Source: an uncultured Oscillospiraceae bacterium
GTDB lineage: Bacteria > Bacillota > Clostridia > Oscillospirales > Oscillospiraceae
Direction: 5' to 3'
NCBI GenBank assembly: GCA_947629775.1
Contig: CANRFA010000005.1
Span: forward strand, 52,488 to 116,487
DNA length: 64,000 bases
The position numbers and the translations under genes are program-made. Under the pieces are notes generated by a model. The model worked only from the letters and a program-made list of their open reading frames with translations, had not been told where the DNA came from and made no database searches. Below, in pieces: positions 24,337-33,940 of the stretch; within the stretch, counting starts at the first letter, position 1, and the number at the start of each line of letters is the position of its first letter.

Positions 24337-24999
24337 CTACAGCAGGCCGTGTTCCTCCAGCCAGGGCAGAATCTGCTTCAGAGAGGGAAGAACGGCATCG
24401 CAGGCTTCCAGAGCGGGGGTCGCGGGGAGCGCGATGTCCGGGATGCAGACAGCGCGCATGCCGGCAGCCCGGGCGGCCAGCAGTCCGTTGGCGGAGTCCT
24501 CCAGCACCAGACAGCGTTCCGGGGAGCAGGCAAGCCGTTCCGTGGCAGCCAGGAAGATGTCCGGGGCCGGTTTGGAGCGGGAGATGTCTTCTCCGGAGAC
24601 CACAGTGGAGAAGAAGTGCTGCGTTCCGGACAGCTCCAGATACCAGCGGATGGTGGAGCGGGAACTGGAGGAGGCCACTGCGGAGGGGATATCACGCCGC
24701 TTCAGCTCCTCCAGCAGCGGCAGCAGACCGGGCTTGACCGGCAGCCCCTCGCGGCGGATGCGCTCTTCCACAAGTCGGATCCGCCGGGCGCGGGCTTCCG
24801 GATAGGAAAAAGAGGGCCCCAGGGCCTGCCGGAACACCTCTACCGCGAAGGCTGGTGTGGCGCCCCGGATGCGGGCCAGGATGTCCTCCCCGATGGGATA
24901 CCCGGTTTCCCGGCTCACCTGCTGCCAGGCGTCCCGGCCCAGCCGCTCCGTATCGAACATCAGGCCGTCCATATCGAAGAGAAAGGCCTGGACCTTCAT
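24337..24999 (-). CDS. HAD-superfamily phosphatase, beta-phosphoglucomutase-like, 220 aa
   Basis: A cytoplasmic haloacid-dehalogenase-type enzyme with a helical cap. Motif I DMDGLMFDT is at residues 9-17 (nucleophile Asp9, acid Asp11), motif II is the Ser in ASSSSRST near 110, motif III is the Lys in KPAPD near 145, and motif IV is LEDSANG near 170. The C1 cap and the general sequence are like beta-phosphoglucomutase and sugar-phosphate phosphatases. Beta-phosphoglucomutase would fit the maltose locus but the key cap residues cannot be confirmed by eye, so a generic phosphatase is called. The start follows AAAAGGGGG. Confidence 0.88.
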   Translation of the reverse strand: MKVQAFLFDMDGLMFDTERLGRDAWQQVSRETGYPIGEDILARIRGATPAFAVEVFRQALGPSFSYPEARARRIRLVEERIRREGLPVKPGLLPLLEELKRRDIPSAVASSSSRSTIRWYLELSGTQHFFSTVVSGEDISRSKPAPDIFLAATERLACSPERCLVLEDSANGLLAARAAGMRAVCIPDIALPATPALEACDAVLPSLKQILPWLEEHGLL

Positions 25000-25092
25000 G
25001 GAAGAACCCCCTTTTCCGGCATGATCTGTGGATTCCGGGGCTTTCCCCGGCAGAATGTCCGCCCGTAAGGCGGCTTTGGCGCTGGGTTCATG

Positions 25093-25125
25093 AAAAAGGC
25101 ACCCGCTCCAATCCGGGAGCGGGTG
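25093..25125 (-). terminator. Rho-independent terminator of the VWA gene
   Basis: On the minus strand a 10-bp stem (25116-25125 with 25100-25109) is followed by CCTTTTT. Confidence 0.9.
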
Positions 25126-25138
25126 TCGGAAATCCGCC

Positions 25139-26332
25139 TCAGCGGGTCAGAAGCTTCTTCATGCCGTCTTCCAGACCCTCTACCGTGAGAGGGAACATGG
25201 GGAAGATTTCGGCGATAGCGTCGTAGGTGTCAGACCAGTAGTCCCCGAAGTCGGGGCGCCTGCTGGGATTGAGCCAGATGGAGTTGCGGTACTTCGAGCG
25301 CAGCAGCTGGAACCACTCCAGGCCGGACTGAGGCAGATCCGCGTTCTGTCTGGCAGCATAGTACCGGGAGCGCAGTTCGTGGGGAGCCATCTGGGCGTCG
25401 CCCACATAGATGACCTTGTAGTCTCCGGGGATGTTATGGATCACCCACTCCGTGGTGGTGGAGTTGCGGTAGAAGAGGGAGGGATCGTTATAGAGGCGGC
25501 TGTAGATGCAGTTGTGGAAGTAGTAGACCTTCAGGTTCTTGAAGTGGCCGGTTTTGGTGACGGCCTGGAAGAGGGCGGAACAGAGGGTATTGAACTCCTC
25601 CATGGAGCCGCCGGAGTCCATGAGCAGCAGTACCTTGACCGTGTTCTCCCGGGGACGCTTGTAGCGGACCTTGAGCAGACCGCCGTTGTCCGCCGTGTCC
25701 TGGATCGTCTGATCCACGTCGAACTCCGTCTTGGGCAGATCCACCAGACCGGAGTACTGGCGCAGGCGGCGCAGCGCCACCTGGAACTGGCGGGTATCCA
25801 GCGTGTTGTCGTTGCGGAAGTCCCGGAAGCGGCGCTCTCCGGCCACACGGAAGGCCCGTTTGCCCTGGGATTTGCCGCCCACCCGGATACCGATGGGGGA
25901 CATGCCCGAGTTGCCGAAGACAGACATGCCGTGGGTGCCCACCCAGTAGTTGCCGCAGTTGTGCTGCTCCCGCTGTTCGTTCATGCGCTCGGCGAACATC
26001 TCCTCGATCTCGTCGAAGGAGAGGGTCTCGTTGAGTTCGGCCTGCTGTTCGTCGTACTCCCCCTGGCCGGCGTTGGGCCGGTCCAGCCAGTTGAGCAGCT
26101 CCTGAGAGACCTCCTGCTGGAAGGGAACGTTTCTGAAGTACTCCAGGAAGCAGCTGTCGAAGCGATCGAAGTCCGCCTCGCTCTTGACCAGCAGGCAGCG
26201 GCACAGGTGATAAAAGCCGGTGAAACTGGCCTCGTGGAGGTTTTTGTCCAGGGCCTCCTGCAGCGCCATCCACTCGGTCATGGAGACCTTGAGGCCGCTT
26301 CCGCGCAGCAGATAGAGGAAGTCCTCAAACAT
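25139..26332 (-). CDS. VWA-domain protein, CoxE-like, 397 aa
   Basis: The partner of the MoxR-type ATPase immediately upstream. It has an N-terminal helical part (about residues 1-135), a charged middle with many Arg, and a von Willebrand A domain (about 230-390) whose metal site reads MDSGGSM, the degenerate DxGxS form usual in CoxE-like proteins. It lacks signal and membrane segments. It starts 6 bp after the ATPase stop on the same strand. MoxR-VWA pairs act as ATP-driven assembly factors for metal enzymes or membrane complexes (as in CO dehydrogenase maturation); the client here is not visible in the window. Confidence 0.88.
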   Translation of the reverse strand: MFEDFLYLLRGSGLKVSMTEWMALQEALDKNLHEASFTGFYHLCRCLLVKSEADFDRFDSCFLEYFRNVPFQQEVSQELLNWLDRPNAGQGEYDEQQAELNETLSFDEIEEMFAERMNEQREQHNCGNYWVGTHGMSVFGNSGMSPIGIRVGGKSQGKRAFRVAGERRFRDFRNDNTLDTRQFQVALRRLRQYSGLVDLPKTEFDVDQTIQDTADNGGLLKVRYKRPRENTVKVLLLMDSGGSMEEFNTLCSALFQAVTKTGHFKNLKVYYFHNCIYSRLYNDPSLFYRNSTTTEWVIHNIPGDYKVIYVGDAQMAPHELRSRYYAARQNADLPQSGLEWFQLLRSKYRNSIWLNPSRRPDFGDYWSDTYDAIAEIFPMFPLTVEGLEDGMKKLLTR

Positions 26333-26338
26333 GGGGCA

Positions 26339-27148
26339 TCACCGCCAGTTGCGCCGCAGGACGTCGATGTCCTCGTTCTTCTTCAGCAGCACGCCCAGGT
26401 AGGGGATTTCCTTCATGACCCGGTCCGGGTTGATGCCGGCGTGCATGAGGGCCTGCAGCCAGTCGATGATCTCGCTGGTGGAGGGTTTCTTCTTGATCTG
26501 GGGCAGGGAGCGGATCTTATAGAAAGCGGTGAGTACCTGATCCAGCAGGTGCTCGTCCAGGTCCGGGATGTGAACCCGCACGATTTCCGCCATCAGGTCG
26601 CGGTCGGGGAAGTCGATGTAGTGGAACACGCAGCGGCGCAGAAAGGCGTCGGGCAGTTCCTTCTCGGCGTTGGAGGTGATGATGACGATGGGGCGGTGCT
26701 TCGCGGTCACGGTGCGGCCGGTCTCCGGGATGTGGAACTCCATGCGGTCCAGTTCCCACAGAAGGTCGTTGGGGAACTCCAGGTCGGCCTTGTCGATCTC
26801 GTCGATGAGGAGGATCACCTGCTCGTCGTCCAGGAAGGCGTCGCCCAGCTTGCCCAGGTGGACGTACTTCTCAATGTTGTCCACGCCCTCGCCGCCGAAC
26901 TGGCTGTCGTAGAGACGCTGCACCACGTCGTAGACGTAGAGGCCGTCCTGGGCCTTGGTGGTAGACTTGATGTTCCAGATGATGAGTTTCTTGCCCAGGG
27001 CCTCGGCGATGGCCTCGGCCAGGACCGTCTTGCCGGTTCCGGGTTCGCCCTTGATGAGCAGGGGCTTCTCCAGAACCATGGCGATATTCACTGCCCGAAG
27101 CAGTTCTTCGGATGCGACGTAGCTTCGGCTGCCTTTGAACTCTTTCAT
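26339..27148 (-). CDS. MoxR/CbbQ-type AAA+ ATPase, 269 aa
   Basis: An AAA+ ATPase distinct from the MoxR at 7976. Walker A is GEPGTGKT at about residues 33-40, Walker B LLIDEID near 105, and sensor 1 IVIITSNAEKELPDAFLRRC near 145-165 with the arginine finger. The build matches the CoxD/CbbQ group, which works with a VWA (CoxE/CbbO) protein. The start at 27148 follows GGGAAGGAT; longer in-frame codons upstream are not needed. It is the first gene of a two-gene unit with the VWA protein and lies downstream of typA on the same strand, separated by a terminator. Confidence 0.9.
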   Translation of the reverse strand: MKEFKGSRSYVASEELLRAVNIAMVLEKPLLIKGEPGTGKTVLAEAIAEALGKKLIIWNIKSTTKAQDGLYVYDVVQRLYDSQFGGEGVDNIEKYVHLGKLGDAFLDDEQVILLIDEIDKADLEFPNDLLWELDRMEFHIPETGRTVTAKHRPIVIITSNAEKELPDAFLRRCVFHYIDFPDRDLMAEIVRVHIPDLDEHLLDQVLTAFYKIRSLPQIKKKPSTSEIIDWLQALMHAGINPDRVMKEIPYLGVLLKKNEDIDVLRRNWR

Positions 27149-27470
27149 GCCAAAATCCTTCCCGGCGGGCCTCGCCCGCCCTGTACTGGGCTCTATTCTA
27201 CCGGGTTTTCCCCCTGATTGCAAGAGAAAGACCCATGAGATCTGTTCATCGTTTCCCCGAAGACGAGGCGGAAAAGGCCGGAAAACGGGGAGAGAGCGCG
27301 TGCACGCATCCCGAAGAGGAGCGCCGGCCTCGGACGGCGGGGTGACGATCCGGGGCGGGCCATGGCCGGGCAGAAAAAGAACGTGCGAAACCCCGAGCCC
27401 CGGAAGGGGTGGGATTTCGCACGGAAAAGGTGTGTTGGCAGACCGGCTGCGGCCGGAAGCGGGAAGAAGC
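27149..27470. other. intergenic region before the MoxR/VWA pair
   Basis: Contains the typA terminator (27373-27421) and then upstream sequence of the ATPase gene. I see no further gene and no clear consensus promoter. Confidence 0.5.
27373..27421 (-). terminator. Rho-independent terminator of typA
   Basis: On the minus strand a two-part hairpin (outer stem TGCGAAA..TTTCGCA, inner CCCC/GGGG) leads into a T-rich run (CTTTTTC). Confidence 0.8.
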
Positions 27471-29297
<1,827 letters not shown>

Positions 29298-29366
29298 AGA
29301 TACCAGATCTCCTTTATGGATGGGGGCCGCGGCCCCATACGTTCCTGACATTCGGACATTCGCGTC

Positions 29367-29395
29367 ATTATACAGCGCAGGTAGTAAAAGTGCAA
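29367..29395 (-). promoter_or_regulatory. promoter of typA
   Basis: Minus strand TTGCAC, 17 bp, TATAAT. The leader of about 60 nt includes the GC-rich palindrome GGGGCCGCGGCCCC (29323-29336). Confidence 0.8.
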
Positions 29396-29855
29396 CGGCT
29401 TTCCGGTAAAAAAACTGTCATGATTTCGGCCTCAAACCCCCGCTTTTTGAGGGAAAGGAAACAAAAACGGGGCGAAGGGCCAGGGAGGCGTTCCGGAGGA
29501 GCGGGGACGAAGATGAGAGACTCCGGGTCAGCCTCCCGGATCCTCTTCTGACTGCTGAGACAGGCAGGAGATATGCTCCTGCTTCAATAATTATTATATA
29601 TAATATATAATTTTGTTGTTTCCCTCCCAATTGCGTCCGCAAATGTACTGGTTCTCGTATATTCAGTTGAGAATTATATCTGGCGAAAGTACATGTTGTC
29701 GTATGTTCAGCCTGGAAACGTATGTTAACACATACCCTCCGGCTGGAGCCTGAGAGGTTGCCGGAAAAAATTTTCAGAATCTGAGGTAAGTACGAAAAAC
29801 GGGACACCTGCCCTGTTAGGATAGGACCAGCCTGAAAACAGAGGAGGTTTTCAAC
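29396..29855. promoter_or_regulatory. AT-rich regulatory island between typA and the 103-aa gene
   Basis: A 460-bp non-coding stretch. The part 29580-29735 is strikingly AT-rich for this genome. It contains three direct copies of CGTATRTTMAS (29656, 29700, 29719), a nested inverted structure (ATGTACT...AGTACAT enclosing TTCTC...GAGAA, 29643-29695) and the inverted repeat GTATGT-TAAC-ACATAC (29720-29735). This looks like a multi-site operator. No coding frame is credible. Confidence 0.5.
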
Positions 29856-30167
29856 ATGTTGGCGAGGAGGAAGTATCAGGAGGACCGGCCGGAGGAGAGC
29901 AGGATCGTGGATCTGGGGCTTTATCGCCGCCGGCTGGAGGAGCTGGACGCGGAGTGGGTTCCGGACGAAGCCCTGGAGAGCCCGGAGGAGCCGGTCCGCA
30001 GCGGCAGGGTGGTGGACCTGGAGGGCAACCCCGTGGAGCCGGCGCCGAAGAAGGGCGCATTCCTGCGGAAGCTGCGGGAGTGGAGCCGCTGGTTCCTGGA
30101 CGTGGCGGCCAGCGTCTGCGTAGCGCTCATGACCCTGGCGCTGGCCATCTACGTGCTGGCCTTCTGA
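29856..30167 (+). CDS. small protein with a C-terminal membrane anchor, 103 aa
   Basis: I do not recognise a family. Residues 1-75 are polar and highly charged, with two similar short segments, RIVDLGLYRRR and RVVDLEGNPVE. Residues about 80-102 form one hydrophobic helix (VAASVCVALMTLALAIYVL) at the extreme C-terminus, preceded by Arg/Trp-rich membrane-facing residues. This is a tail-anchored or single-pass protein with the bulk in the cytoplasm. The start follows AGAGGAGG. It stands alone after a large AT-rich regulatory region, and a weak terminator follows. Its size and layout suggest a regulatory or scaffold role at the membrane. Confidence 0.75.
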   Translation: MLARRKYQEDRPEESRIVDLGLYRRRLEELDAEWVPDEALESPEEPVRSGRVVDLEGNPVEPAPKKGAFLRKLREWSRWFLDVAASVCVALMTLALAIYVLAF

Positions 30168-30221
30168 GAACAGGACGTTCGGGGAACGGAGAAAGCGAGA
30201 AGCGAAGGGAGGGCGGAAGCC

Positions 30222-30250
30222 AGGGCGTGCCCGGGGATTCGCCCTCTTTT
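30222..30250 (+). terminator. probable terminator of the 103-aa gene
   Basis: Stem AGGGCG/CGCCCT (30222-30227 with 30240-30245) is followed by CTTTT. Confidence 0.5.
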
Positions 30251-30280
30251 CCGCGCAGTCCGCCCGGCAGGGAGGAAATT

Positions 30281-30312
30281 GACCCGCGAAGAGCCGAAGC
30301 TCTCCGCGGGTC
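30281..30312 (-). terminator. probable terminator of malQ
   Basis: Hairpin GACCCGCG...CGCGGGTC with an inner AGAGC-CGAA-GCTCT stem; on the minus strand it is followed by AATTTCC, a weak T run. Confidence 0.5.
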
Positions 30313-30353
30313 TGCACAGAAGGGGGAGAAGAGGCAAAGTAAAGAGACAGCGG

Positions 30354-31856
30354 TCAGGACCAGTTCATGCGCCCGTAGCGCTTTGTGGCGGACAGAATCT
30401 GTTGCTGCAGCGTGGACGTCAGTTCCTGCTGCGTGATCCGCCAGCGCCAGTTGGTACCCACCGTGGAAGGGCGGTTGATCCGGCAGGCGTTGCTGTAGCC
30501 CAGCCAGTCCTGAATGGGAATCACGCAGATCCGTCCTACGCTGGACATGGCCAGAGAGACGAAGGGGCGGTAGAGTTCCCGGTGCGGGGTGTGTGGGTCG
30601 CAGAGGTAGTCCCGCACCATGCGCACTTCCTCCGGGGTGATGCTTTCAAACCAGCCCGCCACCGTCTCGTTGTCGTGGGTGCCGGTGTAGACCACGCAGT
30701 TTTCCCCGTAATTGTGGGGAAGGTAGTCGTTGGCGGAGCCGGAGTCCCGGGCGTCGAAGGCGAACTCCAGCACCTTCATGCCGGGGAAACCGCTCTCCCG
30801 GACCAGCTGCCGCACGGAGTCGGTCACATAGCCCAGGTCCTCGGCGATCACCTCCCGGGGCCCAAGGCGCTCTCCCATGACCCGGAACAGCTCCAGGCCG
30901 GGGCCCTTTTCCCAGTGGCCGTGGAGGGCGTCCACAGAGCCGAAGGGAATGGAATAGTACTCGTCGAAGCCCCGGAAGTGGTCGATGCGCAGCACGTCGA
31001 ACAGCTGGAAGGCGTACCACAGGCGGCTCATCCACCAGTCGTATCCGGTGGCGCGGTGGTACTCCCAGCGGTAGAGGGGATTGCCCCACAGCTGACCGGT
31101 GGCGGAGAAGCCGTCCGGAGGACAGCCCGCCACGGCGGTGGGGACGTTGGAGGCATCCAGCTGAAAGAGTTCCGGGTGGGCCCAGGCGTCCGCGCTGTCC
31201 ATGGACACGTAAATGGGGATGTCTCCGATGATGCGGATTCCCCGGCTGTGCGCATAGGAGCGCAGGGCGTCCCACTGCTGGCGGAACCGGAACTGGAGGT
31301 ACTGCTGGAATTCGATGTCGTAGTAAAGCTCCCGGCGGTAGTAATCCAGGGAATACCCCCAGCGCAGGCGGATGTCCTCCGCCCACTCCGTCCAGGGAGC
31401 GCCGTCAAAGCGGTCCTTGACCGCCAGGAAGAGGGCGTAATCCGAAAGCCACCAGGCGTTGTCCGCCACGAACTTCTGATAGGCCGGATTCCGGCTGATA
31501 TCGCTGCGCTGATAAGCCAGGCGCAGCAGGGGGTAGCGGTTGCGGTACTGGAGCTCGTAGTCGATGTCGTGGGGATCGTCCCCCAGGCGGGCGGCCTGGC
31601 ACTCCTCCCGGGTAAGCACGCCTTCCCGGATCAGTTCCTCCAGATCGATGAAGTACGGGTTGCCGGCGAAGGTGGAAAAGGACTGATACGGGGAGTCTCC
31701 GTAGCTGGTGGGCCCCAAAGGGAGGATTTGCCAGTAAGTTTGGCCGGCCTCTTTCAGCCAGTCGACAAAGTGGTACGCCTGCCGGGAAAAGCATCCGATC
31801 CCCCAGGGACCGGGCAGACTGGATATGGGGAGAAGAATTCCCGCTTCCCGTGCCAT
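30354..31856 (-). CDS. malQ: 4-alpha-glucanotransferase (amylomaltase), 500 aa
   Basis: A GH77 enzyme that moves alpha-1,4-glucan segments between maltodextrins, releasing glucose and making longer chains. The three catalytic acids are present at the family positions: Asp292 (LRIDHFRGF), Glu339 (VIAEDLG) and Asp395 (GTHDNET). Length is normal. It is cytoplasmic. The start at 31856 follows AAAGGAG. It lies 36 bp downstream of the alpha-glucosidase on the same strand, so the two form an operon driven from 33664. Together they break down imported maltodextrins. Confidence 0.97.
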   Translation of the reverse strand: MAREAGILLPISSLPGPWGIGCFSRQAYHFVDWLKEAGQTYWQILPLGPTSYGDSPYQSFSTFAGNPYFIDLEELIREGVLTREECQAARLGDDPHDIDYELQYRNRYPLLRLAYQRSDISRNPAYQKFVADNAWWLSDYALFLAVKDRFDGAPWTEWAEDIRLRWGYSLDYYRRELYYDIEFQQYLQFRFRQQWDALRSYAHSRGIRIIGDIPIYVSMDSADAWAHPELFQLDASNVPTAVAGCPPDGFSATGQLWGNPLYRWEYHRATGYDWWMSRLWYAFQLFDVLRIDHFRGFDEYYSIPFGSVDALHGHWEKGPGLELFRVMGERLGPREVIAEDLGYVTDSVRQLVRESGFPGMKVLEFAFDARDSGSANDYLPHNYGENCVVYTGTHDNETVAGWFESITPEEVRMVRDYLCDPHTPHRELYRPFVSLAMSSVGRICVIPIQDWLGYSNACRINRPSTVGTNWRWRITQQELTSTLQQQILSATKRYGRMNWS

Positions 31857-31892
31857 AGGAAAGCTCCTTTCTGAAGCGTGTTGCTTCGGTGG

Positions 31893-33566
31893 TCAGACTT
31901 CCAGCACCAGGAACTGCCAGGGAGCCAGGTGGATGTGATCTCCGGTGAGAGAGAAGGTCCGCAGGTTATTGAGGAGAAGGTCGCGGATGGGACCGGGAAG
32001 TCTCATGTCCTGGGGTTCGGCCTGGAAGTTGCCCGCCACCAGCAGAGTCTGATCCTTTCCCTGGCGGAAGTAAGCCATCAGATTATGCTGCTCCTCCAGC
32101 CAGGGTTCCGTGTGCCCATAAACCACTGTTTCGGCGTAGCGGGGATTTTTCCTCAGGGCGATCAGGGCACGGTAGAAGTTCCAGATGGAGTCGGGATCCT
32201 CCCGCTGGGCGGCCACGTTGATCTCCCGGTAATTGGGGTTGACCCGCAGCCAGGGGGTGCCGGTGGTGAAGCCGGCATTGGGGGAGTCATCCCACTGCAC
32301 GGGGGTGCGGGCATTGTCCCGGGAGAAGCGGTTGAGGAACTTCATGGCCTCCTCCGGGGTGAGACCGGCGTCCAGACAGACCTGGTACTGGTCCCGGGCG
32401 GAGCAGTCGTCCACCTCGTCGATGGAGGTGCAGGCCAGGTTCTCCATGCCGATCTCCTGCCCCTGGAAGAGGAAGGGAAGTCCCTGGAGCATGAAGTTGA
32501 GGCCGCCCAGCATCTTCTTCGCCTCCGGGGCATGGATGCCGGCGGGGAGGTAGTGGCTGACGCCCCGGGGTTCGTCGTGGTTTTCGATGATGTTGCACAG
32601 GAAGCCGATGCCGTCCACCCGCCGCTGGCTGGCAAAGCAGGCCGCCTTGTACTGGTCCGGGGTGATTTCCGGGGCGGCGTACCAGCCCAGAGGACTGTGG
32701 TCCAGGACGGTCTCGGCAAAGTCGAACATGGAGGAGAAAACACCGTGGTCCCCAATGAGCCGCGGCAGGTCCTTTTCCTTCTCGTTGAAGACCTCACCGG
32801 CCGTGAAGGCCTCATAGGGCCGGAAGGTCTGCTCCGCCATCTCGTCCAGAAAGTCCAACACACCTTCGGTGTTCCGCAGCACCGTCTCCAGGCCGCACAG
32901 ACCGTCTTCCCGGTCCGGCGGGAAGTCCCGGAAGGGAAGCAGCTTTTTGATGTTCATGATGGCGTCGATCCGGAAGCCGGCCAGCCCCTTGTCCAGCCAC
33001 CAGCGGATCATCGCGTAGATTTCCTGACGGACCTCCGGGTTCTCCCAGTTGAGGTCCGGCTGCTTGCGGTGAAAGGCGTGATAATAGATCCGGTCCTCGT
33101 GACCGGGCAGCTTCGACCATACGGAGCCGCCGAAGGCGCCGCGCCAGTTGCAGGGCAGGGGGTCGCCCTCGTGCCAGGGAAGGATGTAGAAGTACCTGCC
33201 ATAGGGACCCTCCGGGTCCTCGCAGGCTTTCCGGAACCACTCGTGCTCGTCCGAGCAGTGGTTGACCACCAGGTCCATGACGATCCCGATGTCCCGCTTC
33301 TTCGCTTCCGCCAGCAGCTCCTCCATGTCCTCCATGGTGCCGAAGCGGGGGTCAATGGCGCGGTAGTCCGAGATGTCGTAGCCCTGGTCAGCCAGGGGAG
33401 AGCAGTAGATGGGAGAGATCCAGACGATATCCACGCCCAGTTCCTTCAGGTAGTCCAGCCGGCGGATGATGCCCTGCAGGTCGCCGATGCCGTCGCCGTT
33501 GGTGTCCTGAAAGCTCTTGGGGTAGATCTGGTAAGCGGTTTTGCCGTGCCACCACTTGCGTTCCAT
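31893..33566 (-). CDS. GH13 alpha-glucosidase, probably alpha-1,4-preferring, 557 aa
   Basis: A cytoplasmic exo-acting alpha-glucosidase of the oligo-1,6-glucosidase/MalL subfamily. Catalytic nucleophile Asp201 (GFRIDA), acid/base Glu258 (TAGEVF) and Asp331 (ENHDEP) are all present. The residue after the nucleophile is Ala; in this family small Ala/Thr there favours alpha-1,4 bonds, whereas Val favours alpha-1,6. It is the first gene of the malQ operon and divergent from the LacI gene. The start at 33566 follows CTGGAGGC, and the upstream in-frame ATG is rejected because it lies in the untranslated leader. Expression is likely controlled by the LacI-type operator over its -35. Confidence 0.95.
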   Translation of the reverse strand: MERKWWHGKTAYQIYPKSFQDTNGDGIGDLQGIIRRLDYLKELGVDIVWISPIYCSPLADQGYDISDYRAIDPRFGTMEDMEELLAEAKKRDIGIVMDLVVNHCSDEHEWFRKACEDPEGPYGRYFYILPWHEGDPLPCNWRGAFGGSVWSKLPGHEDRIYYHAFHRKQPDLNWENPEVRQEIYAMIRWWLDKGLAGFRIDAIMNIKKLLPFRDFPPDREDGLCGLETVLRNTEGVLDFLDEMAEQTFRPYEAFTAGEVFNEKEKDLPRLIGDHGVFSSMFDFAETVLDHSPLGWYAAPEITPDQYKAACFASQRRVDGIGFLCNIIENHDEPRGVSHYLPAGIHAPEAKKMLGGLNFMLQGLPFLFQGQEIGMENLACTSIDEVDDCSARDQYQVCLDAGLTPEEAMKFLNRFSRDNARTPVQWDDSPNAGFTTGTPWLRVNPNYREINVAAQREDPDSIWNFYRALIALRKNPRYAETVVYGHTEPWLEEQHNLMAYFRQGKDQTLLVAGNFQAEPQDMRLPGPIRDLLLNNLRTFSLTGDHIHLAPWQFLVLEV

Positions 33567-33635
33567 GGAAAGAAAGCCTCCAGTCTGAAACCCGGAACCG
33601 GCGAAGACGCCGGCGCCGGAGATGTTTTTCATGTT

Positions 33636-33664
33636 ACCTTAGCACACAAACGGGAGGCTGTAAA
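33636..33664 (-). promoter_or_regulatory. promoter of the alpha-glucosidase/malQ operon
   Basis: Minus strand TTTACA, 17 bp, TAAGGT. The -35 is overlapped by the GTAAACCGGTTAC operator. Confidence 0.8.
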
Positions 33665-33672
33665 CCGGTTAC
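33660..33672. promoter_or_regulatory. LacI-type operator (maltose regulator site)
   Basis: GTAAACCGGTTAC, a near-perfect palindrome of the type bound by LacI-family sugar repressors (the only mismatch is inside the GTAAAC/GGTTAC arms). It covers the -35 of the divergent operon. Confidence 0.75.
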
Positions 33673-33730
33673 GGCCATTACCAGCGTTTCATACGGAAAC
33701 CGCGTGTGATTTTCGTGCACTATTCCGGGC

Positions 33731-33758
33731 TTGCGGTTCCGGAAATTACCCTTATAAT
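33731..33758 (+). promoter_or_regulatory. promoter of the LacI regulator gene
   Basis: TTGCGG (33731-33736), 16 bp, TATAAT (33753-33758). Confidence 0.75.
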
Positions 33759-33940
33759 ATAAGTACATACGAAACGCGAAATGATTCCCGGCTTGGGCAC
33801 AATCCACAAGACAGGGGCCGGGCCATCCGAGGCGGAAACCGGGGCGGGCGGAGGACCGGCTCCTTCCGGGCTCCGGGTCGCCGGAAAACAGAGCGCGAAG
33901 ACCGCGGAAGAAGGCCGCGGCTGCGAAGAAGGAGGACACC

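Larger units (their letters stand above)
33567..33940. promoter_or_regulatory. divergent control region of the maltose locus
   Basis: A 374-bp region with the alpha-glucosidase promoter and operator on the minus strand (33636-33672) and the LacI promoter on the + strand (33731-33758). The LacI transcript has a leader of about 175 nt. I see no additional gene. Confidence 0.7.

Noticed and set aside
25379..27217. 612-residue + strand frame across the VWA and MoxR genes
   Set aside because: Antisense shadow of two conserved genes; Val/Leu/Asp/Gly bias typical of a complementary frame.
33567..33632. Longer start (33632) for the first alpha-glucosidase
   Set aside because: No ribosome site; the -10 box is at 33636-33641, so this ATG would be at the very 5' end of the mRNA. 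The ATG at 33566 follows GGAGG.
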